Part shown: in pieces, positions 1 through 8,427 of the stretch
Layout of the letters: each line of letters starts with the position of its first letter
Position numbering within the stretch: position 1 is the first letter of the stretch
DNA from: DATKZH01 sp964475955
Lineage (GTDB): Bacteria > Planctomycetota > Planctomycetia > Pirellulales > Thermoguttaceae
NCBI GenBank assembly: GCA_964475955.1
Contig: CAYYZY010000035.1
Span: 1 to 50,654 of the forward strand
Direction of reading: 5' to 3'
DNA: 50,654 nt
Translations under genes and position numbers: made by a program
Notes under the pieces: model-generated
What the model was told of the DNA's origin: nothing
Seen by the model: only the letters and a program-made list of their open reading frames with translations
Database searches by the model: none

Positions 1-10
1 CACAACCCAA

Positions 11-31
11 GGGCACGTTGGAAACGTGCCC
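11..31. repeat. Family A hairpin, solo copy
   Basis: A 9-bp perfect stem (GGGCACGTT / AACGTGCCC) closes a 3-base GGA loop. This is one of ten copies in the window and one of two solo copies. It lies beyond the 3' end of mreC, at the window edge. Confidence 0.85.
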
Positions 32-80
32 CACAACATGCGCGCACCACGCGCGTATCATCACGGTCAAAGACTCTATT

Positions 81-120
81 TCATCCCTCATCCCCCATCC
101 TTCACCCCTCATCCTTCATT
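81..120. repeat. Family D repeat (CATCC/TTCATC type)
   Basis: A run of degenerate CATCCCTCATCC / CATCCTTCATT units. Read on the minus strand it is a GGATGA-type sequence, and the last codons and TGA stop of mreC lie inside it. An inverted copy at 1051-1114 sits on the other side of mreC. Similar tracts occur near 12.7 and 23.0-23.15 kb. Confidence 0.75.
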
Positions 121-1034
121 TCTCTCGCCGCGACGCGCACCGGGTCCGGGGCGGCGCGGAGCACGGCGACGGAACTCACGCGGGCGGGATCGACGGCCGG
201 CTCCACCCAGATCTCCCAATGGGCCGCCCCGACCGGCCGTTCCACGCGAACCACCTTGCCGCAGAGGAGCGCTTCCTCGAGCAGCCCCCTGCCGGCCGCG
301 GAGTAGACCGCGTCGCCCAGGGCGACCGGCTCGGTGACCTCGACGTGACGGAGCCTGGCCAGCGGCTCGCCGTTCCCCTCCAAAATGCCCTCTGGTCCCG
401 AGGGACCCAGTTGGACCAGGTCGCGATAGCCGGGCTCCGTGAGCGTGCGGACCACGCTCGTCAGGCGGCCCACCTCGGTCACCTTCCCCCACACACGGCC
501 TTCGCCCACGACGACCTGCCCGGCCTCGACCCCCGCGTCGCGCCCCCGATCGATCACGGGCGCGTCGGCCTGAACGCCGTGCTCGGAGCCTGCGTCCAGA
601 AGGTGCCGCCTCGCCAGAAACGCCCGGGCGAACTGTCCCAGCACCCGGGCGTCTACCCAGCGGGCGTGCAGAAGCCGCGAGGAGCGTTCGGCGTCGTCCG
701 GCTCCGCGGAGGCGGATCGACGTTGCTCCGCGGCCAGCTCGGCCGTCAGCCGGCGGTTCTCCGCGGCCAGCCGCGCTTGCTCGCGGTGGGCTTCGGCCAG
801 CTTGCGCGCCGTGTCGAGATGATTGGCCGCCCTCGCGACGATCGACTCAACCTGCGCGCGCAAGCCGAGCACCACCACGTGCCCGGGGCGAAGCATCGCC
901 GCCACGTTTCCTTTGCGCGCCGCGGTCCACGAGGCGGGTAGCGCCATCAGCACGACCGCCAGCACGAGGCCCGCGACGAGCGCCGCACCCGGTCGGCTCA
1001 GCATCGGGGTCAGCTTGGAGCGGTCGAAGGGCAT
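102..1034 (-). CDS. mreC: Rod shape-determining protein MreC
   Basis: MreC is a bitopic inner-membrane protein of the elongasome. It links cytoplasmic MreB filaments to periplasmic peptidoglycan synthases. The 310-residue product has a short cytoplasmic N-terminus, one membrane segment at about residues 15-37, a coiled-coil stretch at about 60-115 rich in Ala, Glu and Arg, and then the beta-rich MreC core with patterns such as LTEPGYRDLVQ and GDAVYSAAGRG. Length and order match the family. It follows mreB on the same strand with a gap of about 140 bp holding a Family D repeat. The ATG start at 1034 has no clear Shine-Dalgarno sequence; the sequence just upstream is C-rich. The C-terminal residues MKDEG and the stop come from the repeat at 81-120, so the native tail may have been altered. 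No mreD is visible; it could lie beyond the window edge. Confidence 0.9.
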   Translation of the reverse strand: MPFDRSKLTPMLSRPGAALVAGLVLAVVLMALPASWTAARKGNVAAMLRPGHVVVLGLRAQVESIVARAANHLDTARKLAEAHREQARLAAENRRLTAELAAEQRRSASAEPDDAERSSRLLHARWVDARVLGQFARAFLARRHLLDAGSEHGVQADAPVIDRGRDAGVEAGQVVVGEGRVWGKVTEVGRLTSVVRTLTEPGYRDLVQLGPSGPEGILEGNGEPLARLRHVEVTEPVALGDAVYSAAGRGLLEEALLCGKVVRVERPVGAAHWEIWVEPAVDPARVSSVAVLRAAPDPVRVAAREMKDEG

Positions 1035-1050
1035 GGCGGGGGAGGGGGGA

Positions 1051-1114
1051 GGATGAAGGATGAATGATGAAGGATGAATGGGGAATGATGAATGATGAGT
1101 GGTGGATGGTGGTT
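1051..1114. repeat. Family D repeat (GGATGA type)
   Basis: Degenerate tandem GGATGAA / GAATGATGA units immediately upstream of the mreC start, inverted relative to the tract at 81-120. It replaces the usual ribosome-binding region between mreB and mreC. Confidence 0.75.
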
Positions 1115-1170
1115 AGCAATCGGTGTTCGTGACGTATCTACGGAGCAGCTCGGTTGAGATGCCCGTCGGT

Positions 1171-2220
1171 TCACACGTCGTCATCGCTCGACTCCAGGGC
1201 GCTGCGCCAGCGGTCGAGGTGTTCCAGGCAAATGCGCGTGCCCGTGGCCACCGCGGAAAGCGGTTCGGGGGCGATGCGGACGGGCAGGCCCGTGTGGTCG
1301 GCCAGGTAGCGGTCGATCCCCCGGGTGAGCGCTCCGCCGCCGCAGAGTACGAGGCCGTTGTCCATCAGGTCTTCGGCCAAATCGGGCGTGAGGTGGTCGA
1401 GCGTCTCCTTGACGGCGTCGAGGATCGTCTCCAGGGGGCCGCCCAGCGCCTCGCGGATCTCCTCGCTGGTGATCGTGGCCCTGCGCGGCAAACCGCTCAC
1501 CGTGTCGAGCCCGCGCACCGATTCCGCCCGATCGTCGGGCTGCGGGCAGACGCTGCCGATTTCGATGCGGAGCCGTTCGGCCGCGGCGGAGCCGATGCGG
1601 AGGTTGTGTTTTCGGCGGAGGTAGTGGACCAGGGCCCGGTCCATGGCGTCGCCGCCGGTGCGGATCGACCGGCCGGCCACGACGTTGTCGAGGCTGAGCA
1701 CCGCGACTTCCGTCTTGCCGCCGCCGACGTCGCAGACCATGCTGGCCACCGGCTCCTTGACGGGCAGGCCGACGCCGAGGGCCGCCGCCTTGGCGTCGGG
1801 CAACAGGAAGACCTGGCGCGCGCCGGCGCGGTGCATGCTGTTGAACACGGCCCGCTGCTCGACCGGCGTAATGCCCGCCGGCACGGCCACCACCACGCGC
1901 GGCTTCAATCGCCATCGCGGCGGCTGCGCTTTGCGGAAGAAGTAGCCGAGCATCACCTCGCACAGCTCGAAGTCGGCGATCACACCGGCCGACAGGGGGC
2001 GGACCACCGAGATCGAGTCGGGCGTTCGGCCCAACATCTGCTTGGCCAGGTGGCCGACCGCGCAGCCGCCGGAGAGGACGCGGCCCGTTCGCTTGCCCAC
2101 AGCGACCACCGAGGGCTCGTCGAGCACGAGTCCCTCGCCGGCCACGCCGATCAGGGTGTTGGCGGTTCCCAGATCGACCGCCAGATCGGAGCTGAGGTAT
2201 CCGAAGAGCCGCTGGAGCAT
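1171..2220 (-). CDS. mreB: MreB-like actin homologue, divergent
   Basis: Bacterial actin that polymerises under the membrane and directs lateral wall synthesis. At 349 residues it has the normal MreB length. Phosphate-1 motif DLGTANT is near residue 17, a phosphate-2 motif VCDVGGGKTEVAVLS is near the middle, and the adenosine motif LCGGGALTRG is near the C-terminus. Two sites differ from ordinary MreB: the usual G-G-G-T-T-E is GGGKTE, and the usual E-E-P-M-A-A-A segment reads LPDAKAAA, which removes the glutamate expected to activate the hydrolytic water. The protein may therefore bind or hydrolyse nucleotide differently. The ATG at 2220 is preceded by GGTGAG at good spacing. It lies between a small membrane protein and mreC, so the shape-gene context is kept. 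Confidence 0.9.
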   Translation of the reverse strand: MLQRLFGYLSSDLAVDLGTANTLIGVAGEGLVLDEPSVVAVGKRTGRVLSGGCAVGHLAKQMLGRTPDSISVVRPLSAGVIADFELCEVMLGYFFRKAQPPRWRLKPRVVVAVPAGITPVEQRAVFNSMHRAGARQVFLLPDAKAAALGVGLPVKEPVASMVCDVGGGKTEVAVLSLDNVVAGRSIRTGGDAMDRALVHYLRRKHNLRIGSAAAERLRIEIGSVCPQPDDRAESVRGLDTVSGLPRRATITSEEIREALGGPLETILDAVKETLDHLTPDLAEDLMDNGLVLCGGGALTRGIDRYLADHTGLPVRIAPEPLSAVATGTRICLEHLDRWRSALESSDDDV

Positions 2221-2267
2221 CCGTGCTCACCGGCCGGGCCGGCCATTAAGAGGCGTGGGTTGTCGGC

Positions 2268-2345
2268 GTCTCGCAGGCAATGCCGGCCGTTGTTCGCTTG
2301 GGAGCGAACGGGCGCCGTTTCGCGGCGCGAAAAGCGACCCTTTGC
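2268..2345 (-). repeat. Family B paired-hairpin repeat
   Basis: Read on the minus strand, this matches the repeats at 3969, 44456 and 48398. It has a TTCGCG/CGCGAA hairpin followed by GTTCGCT/AGCGAAC and then a conserved TTGCCTGCGAGA-like tail. It fills much of the 222-bp gap between the small membrane protein gene and mreB. Confidence 0.6.
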
Positions 2346-2442
2346 GACCATTGCCGACCCGACGCCGCTCGGTTTCGCGATCGCGCACGCGCCGCTGGGA
2401 AGAAGCGCCCGGACGGCGTGCGTCGCGACCGACGCGCGACGA

Positions 2443-2715
2443 TCATCCGTGAATCGAGTCCGCAGGAGGCGGCACCCCGTCGAGCGCCGCGGGGCCGTGC
2501 GCGTCGTCGGCCCAGGCCACCGTGGCGGGGTGGTCGTGGGCAACCGGCGCCGCCCGGCTCAGCTCGTACGGCTTGTCGCCGTACTCCTTCACTTCAAGAA
2601 ACAGGCACACGCAGGCGATCACCAGCGCCACCAACGAAAGCAACAACATCCAGGAGTAGAGGTCGAACCGCGGCTTGCGGTGCGGCCCTCCCCTACTTGA
2701 GCTGCGAGATGACAC
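2443..2715 (-). CDS. Small single-pass membrane protein
   Basis: A 90-residue protein with a basic N-terminus (RGGPHRKPRFDLYSW), one strongly hydrophobic helix at about residues 22-42, and a polar Pro/Ala/His-rich tail. The basic N-terminus suggests it faces the cytoplasm. The start is a GTG at 2715 with AGAGGA six bases upstream; it overlaps the end of the preceding coiled-coil gene by 23 bp, suggesting coupled translation. I do not recognise the family. Its place between the coiled-coil protein and mreB suggests a role at the cell envelope, but this is inference from position only. Confidence 0.65.
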   Translation of the reverse strand: MSSRSSSRGGPHRKPRFDLYSWMLLLSLVALVIACVCLFLEVKEYGDKPYELSRAAPVAHDHPATVAWADDAHGPAALDGVPPPADSIHG

Positions 2716-3544
2716 GGTCGTTCCTCTGAATGGTTCGTTGCTGGAACTCGGGCAGGACCTTGCAGACGGCCTTGTCGGGGGCCGTCTCCATCACCTCGAT
2801 GCGGCTCAGGTAGGTCGGCGCGCCGCCCGTCTGCCGCACCACCTCCAACTGGTGGCCCTTCATCAGGCCGTCGTCGGAGCCGATGGAGATCTCGACCATG
2901 CCGTCCTCGCCGGCGCTTAAGACCACGCCCTCCACCTTCGGCGCCACGCCGGTGTAGCGGGCCGGCTCCGGCTCGAGGCCGTGCTTTCGGAGGACCTCGT
3001 TCGCTTTGGCCAGGTCGGCCACGAGCACGTCGACACGGCTGCGGAGCGTGCGGTACTCGTTGATCAACTGGTGCAGTTCGTCGGTCTTCTTGACCAGCCG
3101 GTCGAAGTAGTCGTCGCGATCCTTCTGGGCCTGCTCGATGCCGTCGCGCAAGCCCTCGACTTCGCTGCGCAGCTTGGCTTCCTGCTCGTGGGCGGCCTTG
3201 AGCGCGGCGACCGCGTCGGCCTCCGATTGGTCGAGGCTGGCGATCTTCTCCGCCTGCTCGTCGAGCTGGGTCTGGAGCTGGATCCGTTCGGTCTCCAGCT
3301 TGGTCAGGGCCTGGCGCTTGGCGGCCTTCTCGGCGGCCAGGCTTTCGCTCATCGAGTCGAGCTGGGCCTTGATCTCATCGTTGCGCTCTTTCTGCCGGTC
3401 GAGCCGCACCTTCAGGCCGTCGTCGGGATTCTCGACGTGCTCCTTCCAGTTCCGGTGCGTCGCGTAGACGGCTGTTGAGAAGGCCATCCAAAGAAGGCTC
3501 ATCACGAAGATGAGGACGATGAAGATCTTCCCGACCAGGTTCAT
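2693..3544 (-). CDS. MreC-like coiled-coil membrane protein
   Basis: A 283-residue protein with an N-terminal membrane helix (about 7-28), a long Glu/Lys/Ala/Gln-rich coiled coil (about 45-185), and a C-terminal beta-rich domain (about 198-283) with VEISIGSDDGLMKG, YLSRIEV and a final QRNDRVISQ. This helix, coiled coil, beta-domain order is the same plan as MreC, though I see no direct sequence similarity. I start it at ATG 3544, preceded by AGAGGAAAGG, and not at the upstream in-frame codon at 3616, whose extra residues look non-native. It is the first gene downstream of the promoter at 3734-3763 and lies in a cluster with mreB and mreC, so a cell-shape or wall function is plausible. I do not recognise a named family. 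Confidence 0.8.
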   Translation of the reverse strand: MNLVGKIFIVLIFVMSLLWMAFSTAVYATHRNWKEHVENPDDGLKVRLDRQKERNDEIKAQLDSMSESLAAEKAAKRQALTKLETERIQLQTQLDEQAEKIASLDQSEADAVAALKAAHEQEAKLRSEVEGLRDGIEQAQKDRDDYFDRLVKKTDELHQLINEYRTLRSRVDVLVADLAKANEVLRKHGLEPEPARYTGVAPKVEGVVLSAGEDGMVEISIGSDDGLMKGHQLEVVRQTGGAPTYLSRIEVMETAPDKAVCKVLPEFQQRTIQRNDRVISQLK

Positions 3545-3733
3545 GGGGTGACCTTTCCTCTGACCAGACGGCAGCCGCCCGCTCGAACGAGCCGGTTGCG
3601 CAAACCGCAGGGCCACCTCCGTTTGGCACTGTCCACACGCTAAGCCGGGACTGCCTAAACCAGTGATTTGTGGTGGATAGGAGCCGCGACCTCTGCCTCC
3701 CGCGGCTCACCGACCCGAGAATCCTATGGGATT

Positions 3734-3763
3734 AGTATAACTCGGCCAGTTTTCCGATGTCAA
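3734..3763 (-). promoter_or_regulatory. Sigma70-type promoter of the shape cluster
   Basis: On the minus strand there is a perfect TTGACA (3763-3758), an 18-bp spacer and TATACT (3739-3734, 5 of 6 to consensus). It reads toward the coiled-coil gene starting at 3544, giving a leader of about 180 bases. In a genome this GC-rich such a match is unlikely by chance. Confidence 0.75.
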
Positions 3764-3968
3764 TCATAATGCCCGCAGCCCAGCCAATCTGGGACAACTG
3801 GGAAAACCAATGGGTCGCGATGGGAGGGTCGCGGGGCCGCGCTCCATCCGACCCCCTCCCCCGGCGCAGAAGGGTCCCTCCTCGTATGCCGATCCCCTGA
3901 GCCGTCCGGCCCCCCCGGCGAGGGATTGTGCGCGGCGGGGCACTACCGCCCGAGTGGCGTCGAATCAA

Positions 3969-4060
3969 CGGCTGTCGCCATGGTTGCTCTTCGCTCCGCG
4001 AAAAGAAAAGACGGTCGTTCGCGCCAGAGCGGGCAACGACACACGTTGCTTGCGAGATCC
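3969..4060 (+). repeat. Family B paired-hairpin repeat
   Basis: Contains GCTCTTCGCTCCGCGAAAAG, with a TTCGC-TCC-GCGAA hairpin, then GTCGTTCGCGCCAGAGCG and CGACACACGTTGCTTGCGAG. The first part is nearly identical to 48398-48434 and the second part matches the end of 44456-44530. Confidence 0.75.
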
Positions 4061-4120
4061 TGAAGCCCTCCTCTTGCGAGCTGAAATCATTCCCCCGCGT
4101 TGCAGGGGGGGCCGCCTGGG

Positions 4121-5799
4121 TTACCTCGCGCGGTCCTCACGGCGTTTCGGCTCCGCGGTCGCCGGCTTGGACGGGCATCGACGTTGCCCCATCCACGACC
4201 CCATCGCGACCGCCGCGAACACGAGACAGGCCCCCAGGCACAGGCCGGCCGGCCTGTCGCCGTGGGCGAGGTACCAACTGCCGCGCGGGTCGGCGGCGAC
4301 TTCCGCCAGCAGCGTGCCCGTCGCGCGTCGGGGCCCCCGGGCGAGGATCCGCCCGTCGCCGTCGATCCAGGCCGAAAACCCCGTGTTGGCGGCGATCAGC
4401 ATCGGCTTGCGGCACTCGACCGCGCGGAATACGCCGCAAACCAGGTGCATGTCGAGCTCGCTGGAGCCCCAGAACCAGCCGTCGTTGGTCAGGTTGACCA
4501 GCACGTCGGGCTCTTGGCCCCGCCGAGCCAACGTGTTCACCTGGCGGCGGATCAGGTGCGGAATCACGTTCTCGTAGCAGATGCTCGGCGCCACCCGCAG
4601 CCCGTCGATCGCGAAGGACTCCGGCTCCGACCCCGCCGTGACGCCCGTGCCCAGCGTGCTCAACGGCGTGATCCGCACGAGCCACGCCACGCGGTCGGCA
4701 AACGGCACGTACTCGCCGAACACGACCCGGTGCATCTTGTCGTACCGCTCGATCGGTTCGTCGCCGGTCGGCACGAAGGCGGCCGAGTTGAAGTGCTTGG
4801 TGCCGTCGACGTCGAAGAAGTAGGTCGTCACGCCGACCAGTAGCGGCGCTTCCAGTTCCTCGGCCAGTTCGCGCATCGCGCGGCGGGTCTCGGCGGTGCG
4901 GTAGGCCAAGCTCCGGCGAAACTCCTCCTCGGAGTGCGGCCACTGGTCGGGCACCGCGGCCGAGGGCAACGAATCGACCAGCATGGGATGGAAGACCGTC
5001 TCCGGCCAGATGATCAGGTCGAGGTCGTCGTATCGGGCCACCGCCTCTTCCGAGAGCTTCCGATACTGCTCGTGCATGCGCTCGTGCGTGCCCGGCGGGG
5101 GGACCAGCACGATGTCGATCGAGCCCTGGATGAGCGCGACCCGGGCCTGGGGCCCGCCGTGCTCGCCCGCCATGCGCACGTACCCGTACGCGAGTGCGGC
5201 AGAGAGGACCCCGGCCGCCGGCAGCAGGGGCCAGAGTGTCCAGGACTTCCCGTCGCAGGGGACCATCCTGGCAAGACACGCCGCCACGAGCATCACCAGG
5301 AAGCCGACGGCGTACGCCCCGGCCAGGTCGCTCACCTGGATCAGCCCGATCCAGCGGTACTGCGTGTGGCCCAGGCTGGCCATGGTGAAGCCGGTCAGCA
5401 GGTGGCCGCGGACCAGCTCCAGGCCCGTCCACACCACCGGCGCCGCCAGGATCACGGGAAAGCGCAGCCGGTGGACGGCCACCCGGCTCAGGCCGACGAA
5501 TACGGGCAAGTAGAAGGCCAGGTAGAACGACACGGCCACCCAGCCGAAACCGGTCATCCAGTGCGGTAGCCGGAGCCAGTGGAGGGCGCCCATCCAGAAC
5601 AGGAACCCGGCCACCCAGATGTGCCAATAGGGCCGTTTGCCGGACAATTCTTTGCGACGCACCAGCAGCACCCACCCGAGGGGTGCCACCCAGGCCAGCG
5701 GCCACAAATCGGCCGGCGGAAACGCGAGCCACAGAAGGGCCGCCGCCAGAAGCGCTTGGCCGGAAGTCGATCGATACCAGCGGCGGACCGTCTCGGACA

Positions 5800-5800
<1 letters not shown>
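4121..5800 (-). CDS. lnt: Apolipoprotein N-acyltransferase Lnt
   Basis: Inner-membrane enzyme that adds the third acyl chain to the N-terminal cysteine of lipoproteins. The 559-residue protein has about six to seven N-terminal membrane helices (residues 14-210), then a nitrilase-type catalytic domain (about 215-490), then a last helix near the C-terminus. The expected Glu-Lys-Cys triad is visible: E267 in LIIWPETVF, K355 in YDKMHRVVFGEY, C408 in SICYENVIP. The DGWFWGSSE segment is also typical. The ATG at 5800 overlaps the TGA of the trpG-like gene by one base (TGATG), so translation is probably coupled. The C-terminal tail after residue 530 is charged and poorly conserved. Lipoprotein substrates are plausible in this window, e.g. 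the tetrahaem cytochrome and the TPR protein. Confidence 0.93.
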
Positions 5801-6390
<590 letters not shown>

Positions 6391-6488
6391 GGAACGTAGC
6401 GCTTTGGTCGCAGGTGATCATTCAACATGACGGAAGGCACGAAGGCCTCGGAGTACTGAAGCATCCGACGTCATCCTGACCGGCACGG

Positions 6489-6704
6489 CTACAGATCGTC
6501 CGGCTCGAGTCCGGTATGTTTGGCGATCCTCGCAAGCATCTTCGGGCCGATCTCCTCGGCATCGCGGAAGGCGAAGACGAAGTCGGGCCAGCCTTCACGG
6601 GAAAGAAGGCGGTGAGACCCCGATTTGCGGCGTTTGACCGACCAGCCGCGACGCAACAGGGCCGCCAATACACGTCTTCCTTTCGCGGACCCCCAACGGC
6701 TCAT
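6489..6704 (-). CDS. hicA: HicA-like mRNA interferase toxin
   Basis: HicA toxins are small double-stranded-RNA-binding-fold RNases that cleave mRNA unless held by HicB. The 71-residue protein shows the family pattern: an N-terminal helix (GRRVLAALLRRGW), basic strand SVKRRKSGSHRLL with the catalytic histidine H31 in G-S-H, and a C-terminal helix (IGPKMLARIAKHTGLEPDDL). The ATG at 6704 overlaps the stop of hicB by 4 bases (ATGA). The gene order is antitoxin first, the reverse of the commonest HicA-HicB order but known in some systems. Assignment is by motif and pairing; toxicity is not shown. Confidence 0.82.
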   Translation of the reverse strand: MSRWGSAKGRRVLAALLRRGWSVKRRKSGSHRLLSREGWPDFVFAFRDAEEIGPKMLARIAKHTGLEPDDL

Positions 6705-6922
6705 GGCACTACCGAAAACAGGCCGGCCGTTTCAGGAACCGGCTCGCCGTTCTCCAAACGATCGGCCAAGACGCGCAGTGCCAATGCCTGGACTCGCGAC
6801 ACGGCTTCCTCGCGCGTGCCCCCGTACGCCAGCACGCCCGGCATCGCCTGGATCTCCGCTAGCCAGCGTCCATCACTCTCCTGTTCCGTTTCGATCGCGA
6901 AGTTCACGGGAGCCTCCCACAC
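6701..6922 (-). CDS. hicB: HicB-like antitoxin
   Basis: A 73-residue HicB-type protein. It has the partial RNase-H-like fold pattern: strand FAIETEQESDGRWLAEI, then PGVLAYGGTREEAVSRVQALALRVLADRLENGE. It should bind and block HicA. It is short and has no visible C-terminal helix-turn-helix or ribbon-helix-helix DNA-binding domain, so autorepression may need another factor. The start is uncertain: GTG 6922 (GGAGAG upstream) or GTG 6907 (GGGAGG upstream); both keep the conserved core. It is translationally coupled to hicA. Confidence 0.78.
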   Translation of the reverse strand: MWEAPVNFAIETEQESDGRWLAEIQAMPGVLAYGGTREEAVSRVQALALRVLADRLENGEPVPETAGLFSVVP

Positions 6923-7233
6923 CGCTCTCCGAGTCTATGCCGTCCGCGCTCGACCACGCCCCGTACCGCCCGCTCCGCCTACCCCCTCTCCCGGGCCCGA
7001 AGGCTCGGCCAGCCCTCGTCACTGAATCCTACCCACGCCGGGGCACCCGTACAACCTCCGCCTCCGGCTGGCGGGCCGGTCGCTGGAACGGCTTCGACGG
7101 CCTTTCGCGGAGCTCCATTCCCGCCCCCCAAACGCCCTCTTGCCGATCGGGGCCTCCTCTGGTGCAATACGAGACCCGTACAATTCTCAGCGCTGGGGCT
7201 TTCGGGCAGAAACCAGGTTCCAGGAGCAGACCC
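6923..7233. other. 311-bp divergent intergenic region
   Basis: Separates hicB (minus) from ald (plus) and must hold promoters for both. The only motif I can point to is TACAAT at 7180-7185, a possible -10 for ald, with no good -35. No gene is seen. Confidence 0.5.
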
Positions 7234-8343
7234 ATGATTGTCGGAGTGCCTGGGGAGATCAAAGGCGACGAGTACCGCGTCGGGCTGCTTCCGGTGAGTG
7301 TCGAGGAACTGACCCGCGCCGGGCACCAGGTCGTGGTCGAGGCCATGGCGGGGGTCGGCTCCGGCCTGGCCGACCACGACTACCTCCGCCACGGGGCCGA
7401 AATGGCCGCCAGCCCCGAGGAGGTCTACGGCCGGGCCGACATGATCGTCAAGGTCAAGGAGCCGCAGCCCAGCGAGCTGGCCCTGCTGCGCCCGGGGCAA
7501 ATCGTCTTTGCCTACTTCCACTTCGCGGCCGACCGCGGGTTGATCGAGGCCATGCTCGCCAGCCAGGCGGTCGCCGTGGCCTACGAGACCCTCCGCGACG
7601 ACCGCGGCCACCTTCCCCTGCTGACCCCCATGAGCGAAGTGGCCGGGCGCATGAGCATCCAGGAGGGGGCCAAGTACCTGGAACGGCCCCAAATGGGGCG
7701 CGGCATCCTCCTCGGGGGCGTCCCCGGCGTGGAGCCCGCCCACATCACCATCCTCGGGGGAGGCGTCGTGGGAGCCAACGCCGCCAAAGTGGCCGCCGGG
7801 TTCGGCGCCAACATCGGCCTGCTCGACGTCAACATGGACCGCCTCCGCTACCTCGACGACGTCATGCCCGCCAACGTCACCACCCTGTTCAGCGACCGCC
7901 ACACCGTCCGCGGTCAGATCCGCCGGGCCGACCTGGTGATCGGCTCGGTCCTGTTGCCCGGCGCCAAGGCTCCCCAGCTCATCGAGCCCGACGACCTCAA
8001 GCTGATGAAGCCCGGCAGCGTGATCATCGACGTGGCCATCGACCAGGGGGGCTGCGTGGCGACCAGCCGCCCGACCACCCACAGCGACCCCACCTTCGTC
8101 GTCGACGAGGTGGTCCACTACTGCGTGACCAACATGCCCGGCGCGGTGGGCCGCACGAGCACCTTCGCGTTGTGCAACGTCACGCTCCCCTGGGCGCTGA
8201 AGATCGCCAACCTCGGGCTGCCTCGCGCCGCCGAGACGTTCCCGCCCCTCGCACGAGCCGTCAACGCCTACGGAGGCGAAGTGACCAACCGGGCGGTTGC
8301 CGAGACCTTCGACATGCCGTACAACCCACGGTTCGAGGCGTAA
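7234..8343 (+). CDS. ald: Alanine dehydrogenase
   Basis: NAD-dependent enzyme converting L-alanine to pyruvate and ammonia, and the reverse. At 369 residues it is of normal length. It begins MIVGVPGEIKGDEYRVG. K75 in VKVKEPQ and H96 in YFHFAAD match the conserved substrate-site residues, and the Rossmann loop ILGGGVVGANAA (about 174-185) binds NAD. Later IDVAIDQGGC and HYCVTNMPGAVGRTST are strongly typical. I place the start at ATG 7234, preceded by AGGAG, since the longer open frame upstream has no family similarity. purE follows after 84 bp and mtnA overlaps purE, so these may form one operon. Alternative use in nitrogen assimilation or alanine catabolism cannot be told from sequence. Confidence 0.95.
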   Translation: MIVGVPGEIKGDEYRVGLLPVSVEELTRAGHQVVVEAMAGVGSGLADHDYLRHGAEMAASPEEVYGRADMIVKVKEPQPSELALLRPGQIVFAYFHFAADRGLIEAMLASQAVAVAYETLRDDRGHLPLLTPMSEVAGRMSIQEGAKYLERPQMGRGILLGGVPGVEPAHITILGGGVVGANAAKVAAGFGANIGLLDVNMDRLRYLDDVMPANVTTLFSDRHTVRGQIRRADLVIGSVLLPGAKAPQLIEPDDLKLMKPGSVIIDVAIDQGGCVATSRPTTHSDPTFVVDEVVHYCVTNMPGAVGRTSTFALCNVTLPWALKIANLGLPRAAETFPPLARAVNAYGGEVTNRAVAETFDMPYNPRFEA

Positions 8344-8376
8344 CCGCCCGGCCGACGAACCAGCCCTGCCATGCCA

Positions 8377-8396
8377 ACTCGAAGCGCAAGCGAGGG
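8377..8396. repeat. Short repeat-like motif between ald and purE
   Basis: ACTCGAAGCGCAAGCGAGGG. I recall this motif as widely dispersed in planctomycete genomes, often creating spurious N-termini such as TRSASEG in gene models. Only one copy was noticed in this window. It lies just upstream of the purE ribosome-binding site. Confidence 0.4.
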
Positions 8397-8427
8397 AAAG
8401 CCACGCCCTAGGACCCAAGGAGCCACC

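Larger units (their letters stand above)
3545..4120. other. 576-bp intergenic region
   Basis: Holds the promoter at 3734-3763 for the shape cluster and the Family B repeat at 3969-4060. The stretch around 3725-3775 is clearly AT-richer than its surroundings. I see no convincing gene; reading frames here have poor composition for this genome. Confidence 0.6.

Noticed and set aside
81..120. Family D tracts as ordinary microsatellites
   Set aside because: Units are degenerate and occur as inverted tracts with shared AAGGTTGA edges in several loci, which fits a dispersed element better than local slippage.
6422..6673. An 83-residue frame overlapping hicA
   Set aside because: It is a shifted reading of the hicA region; the 6489-6704 frame has the HicA motif and is coupled to hicB.
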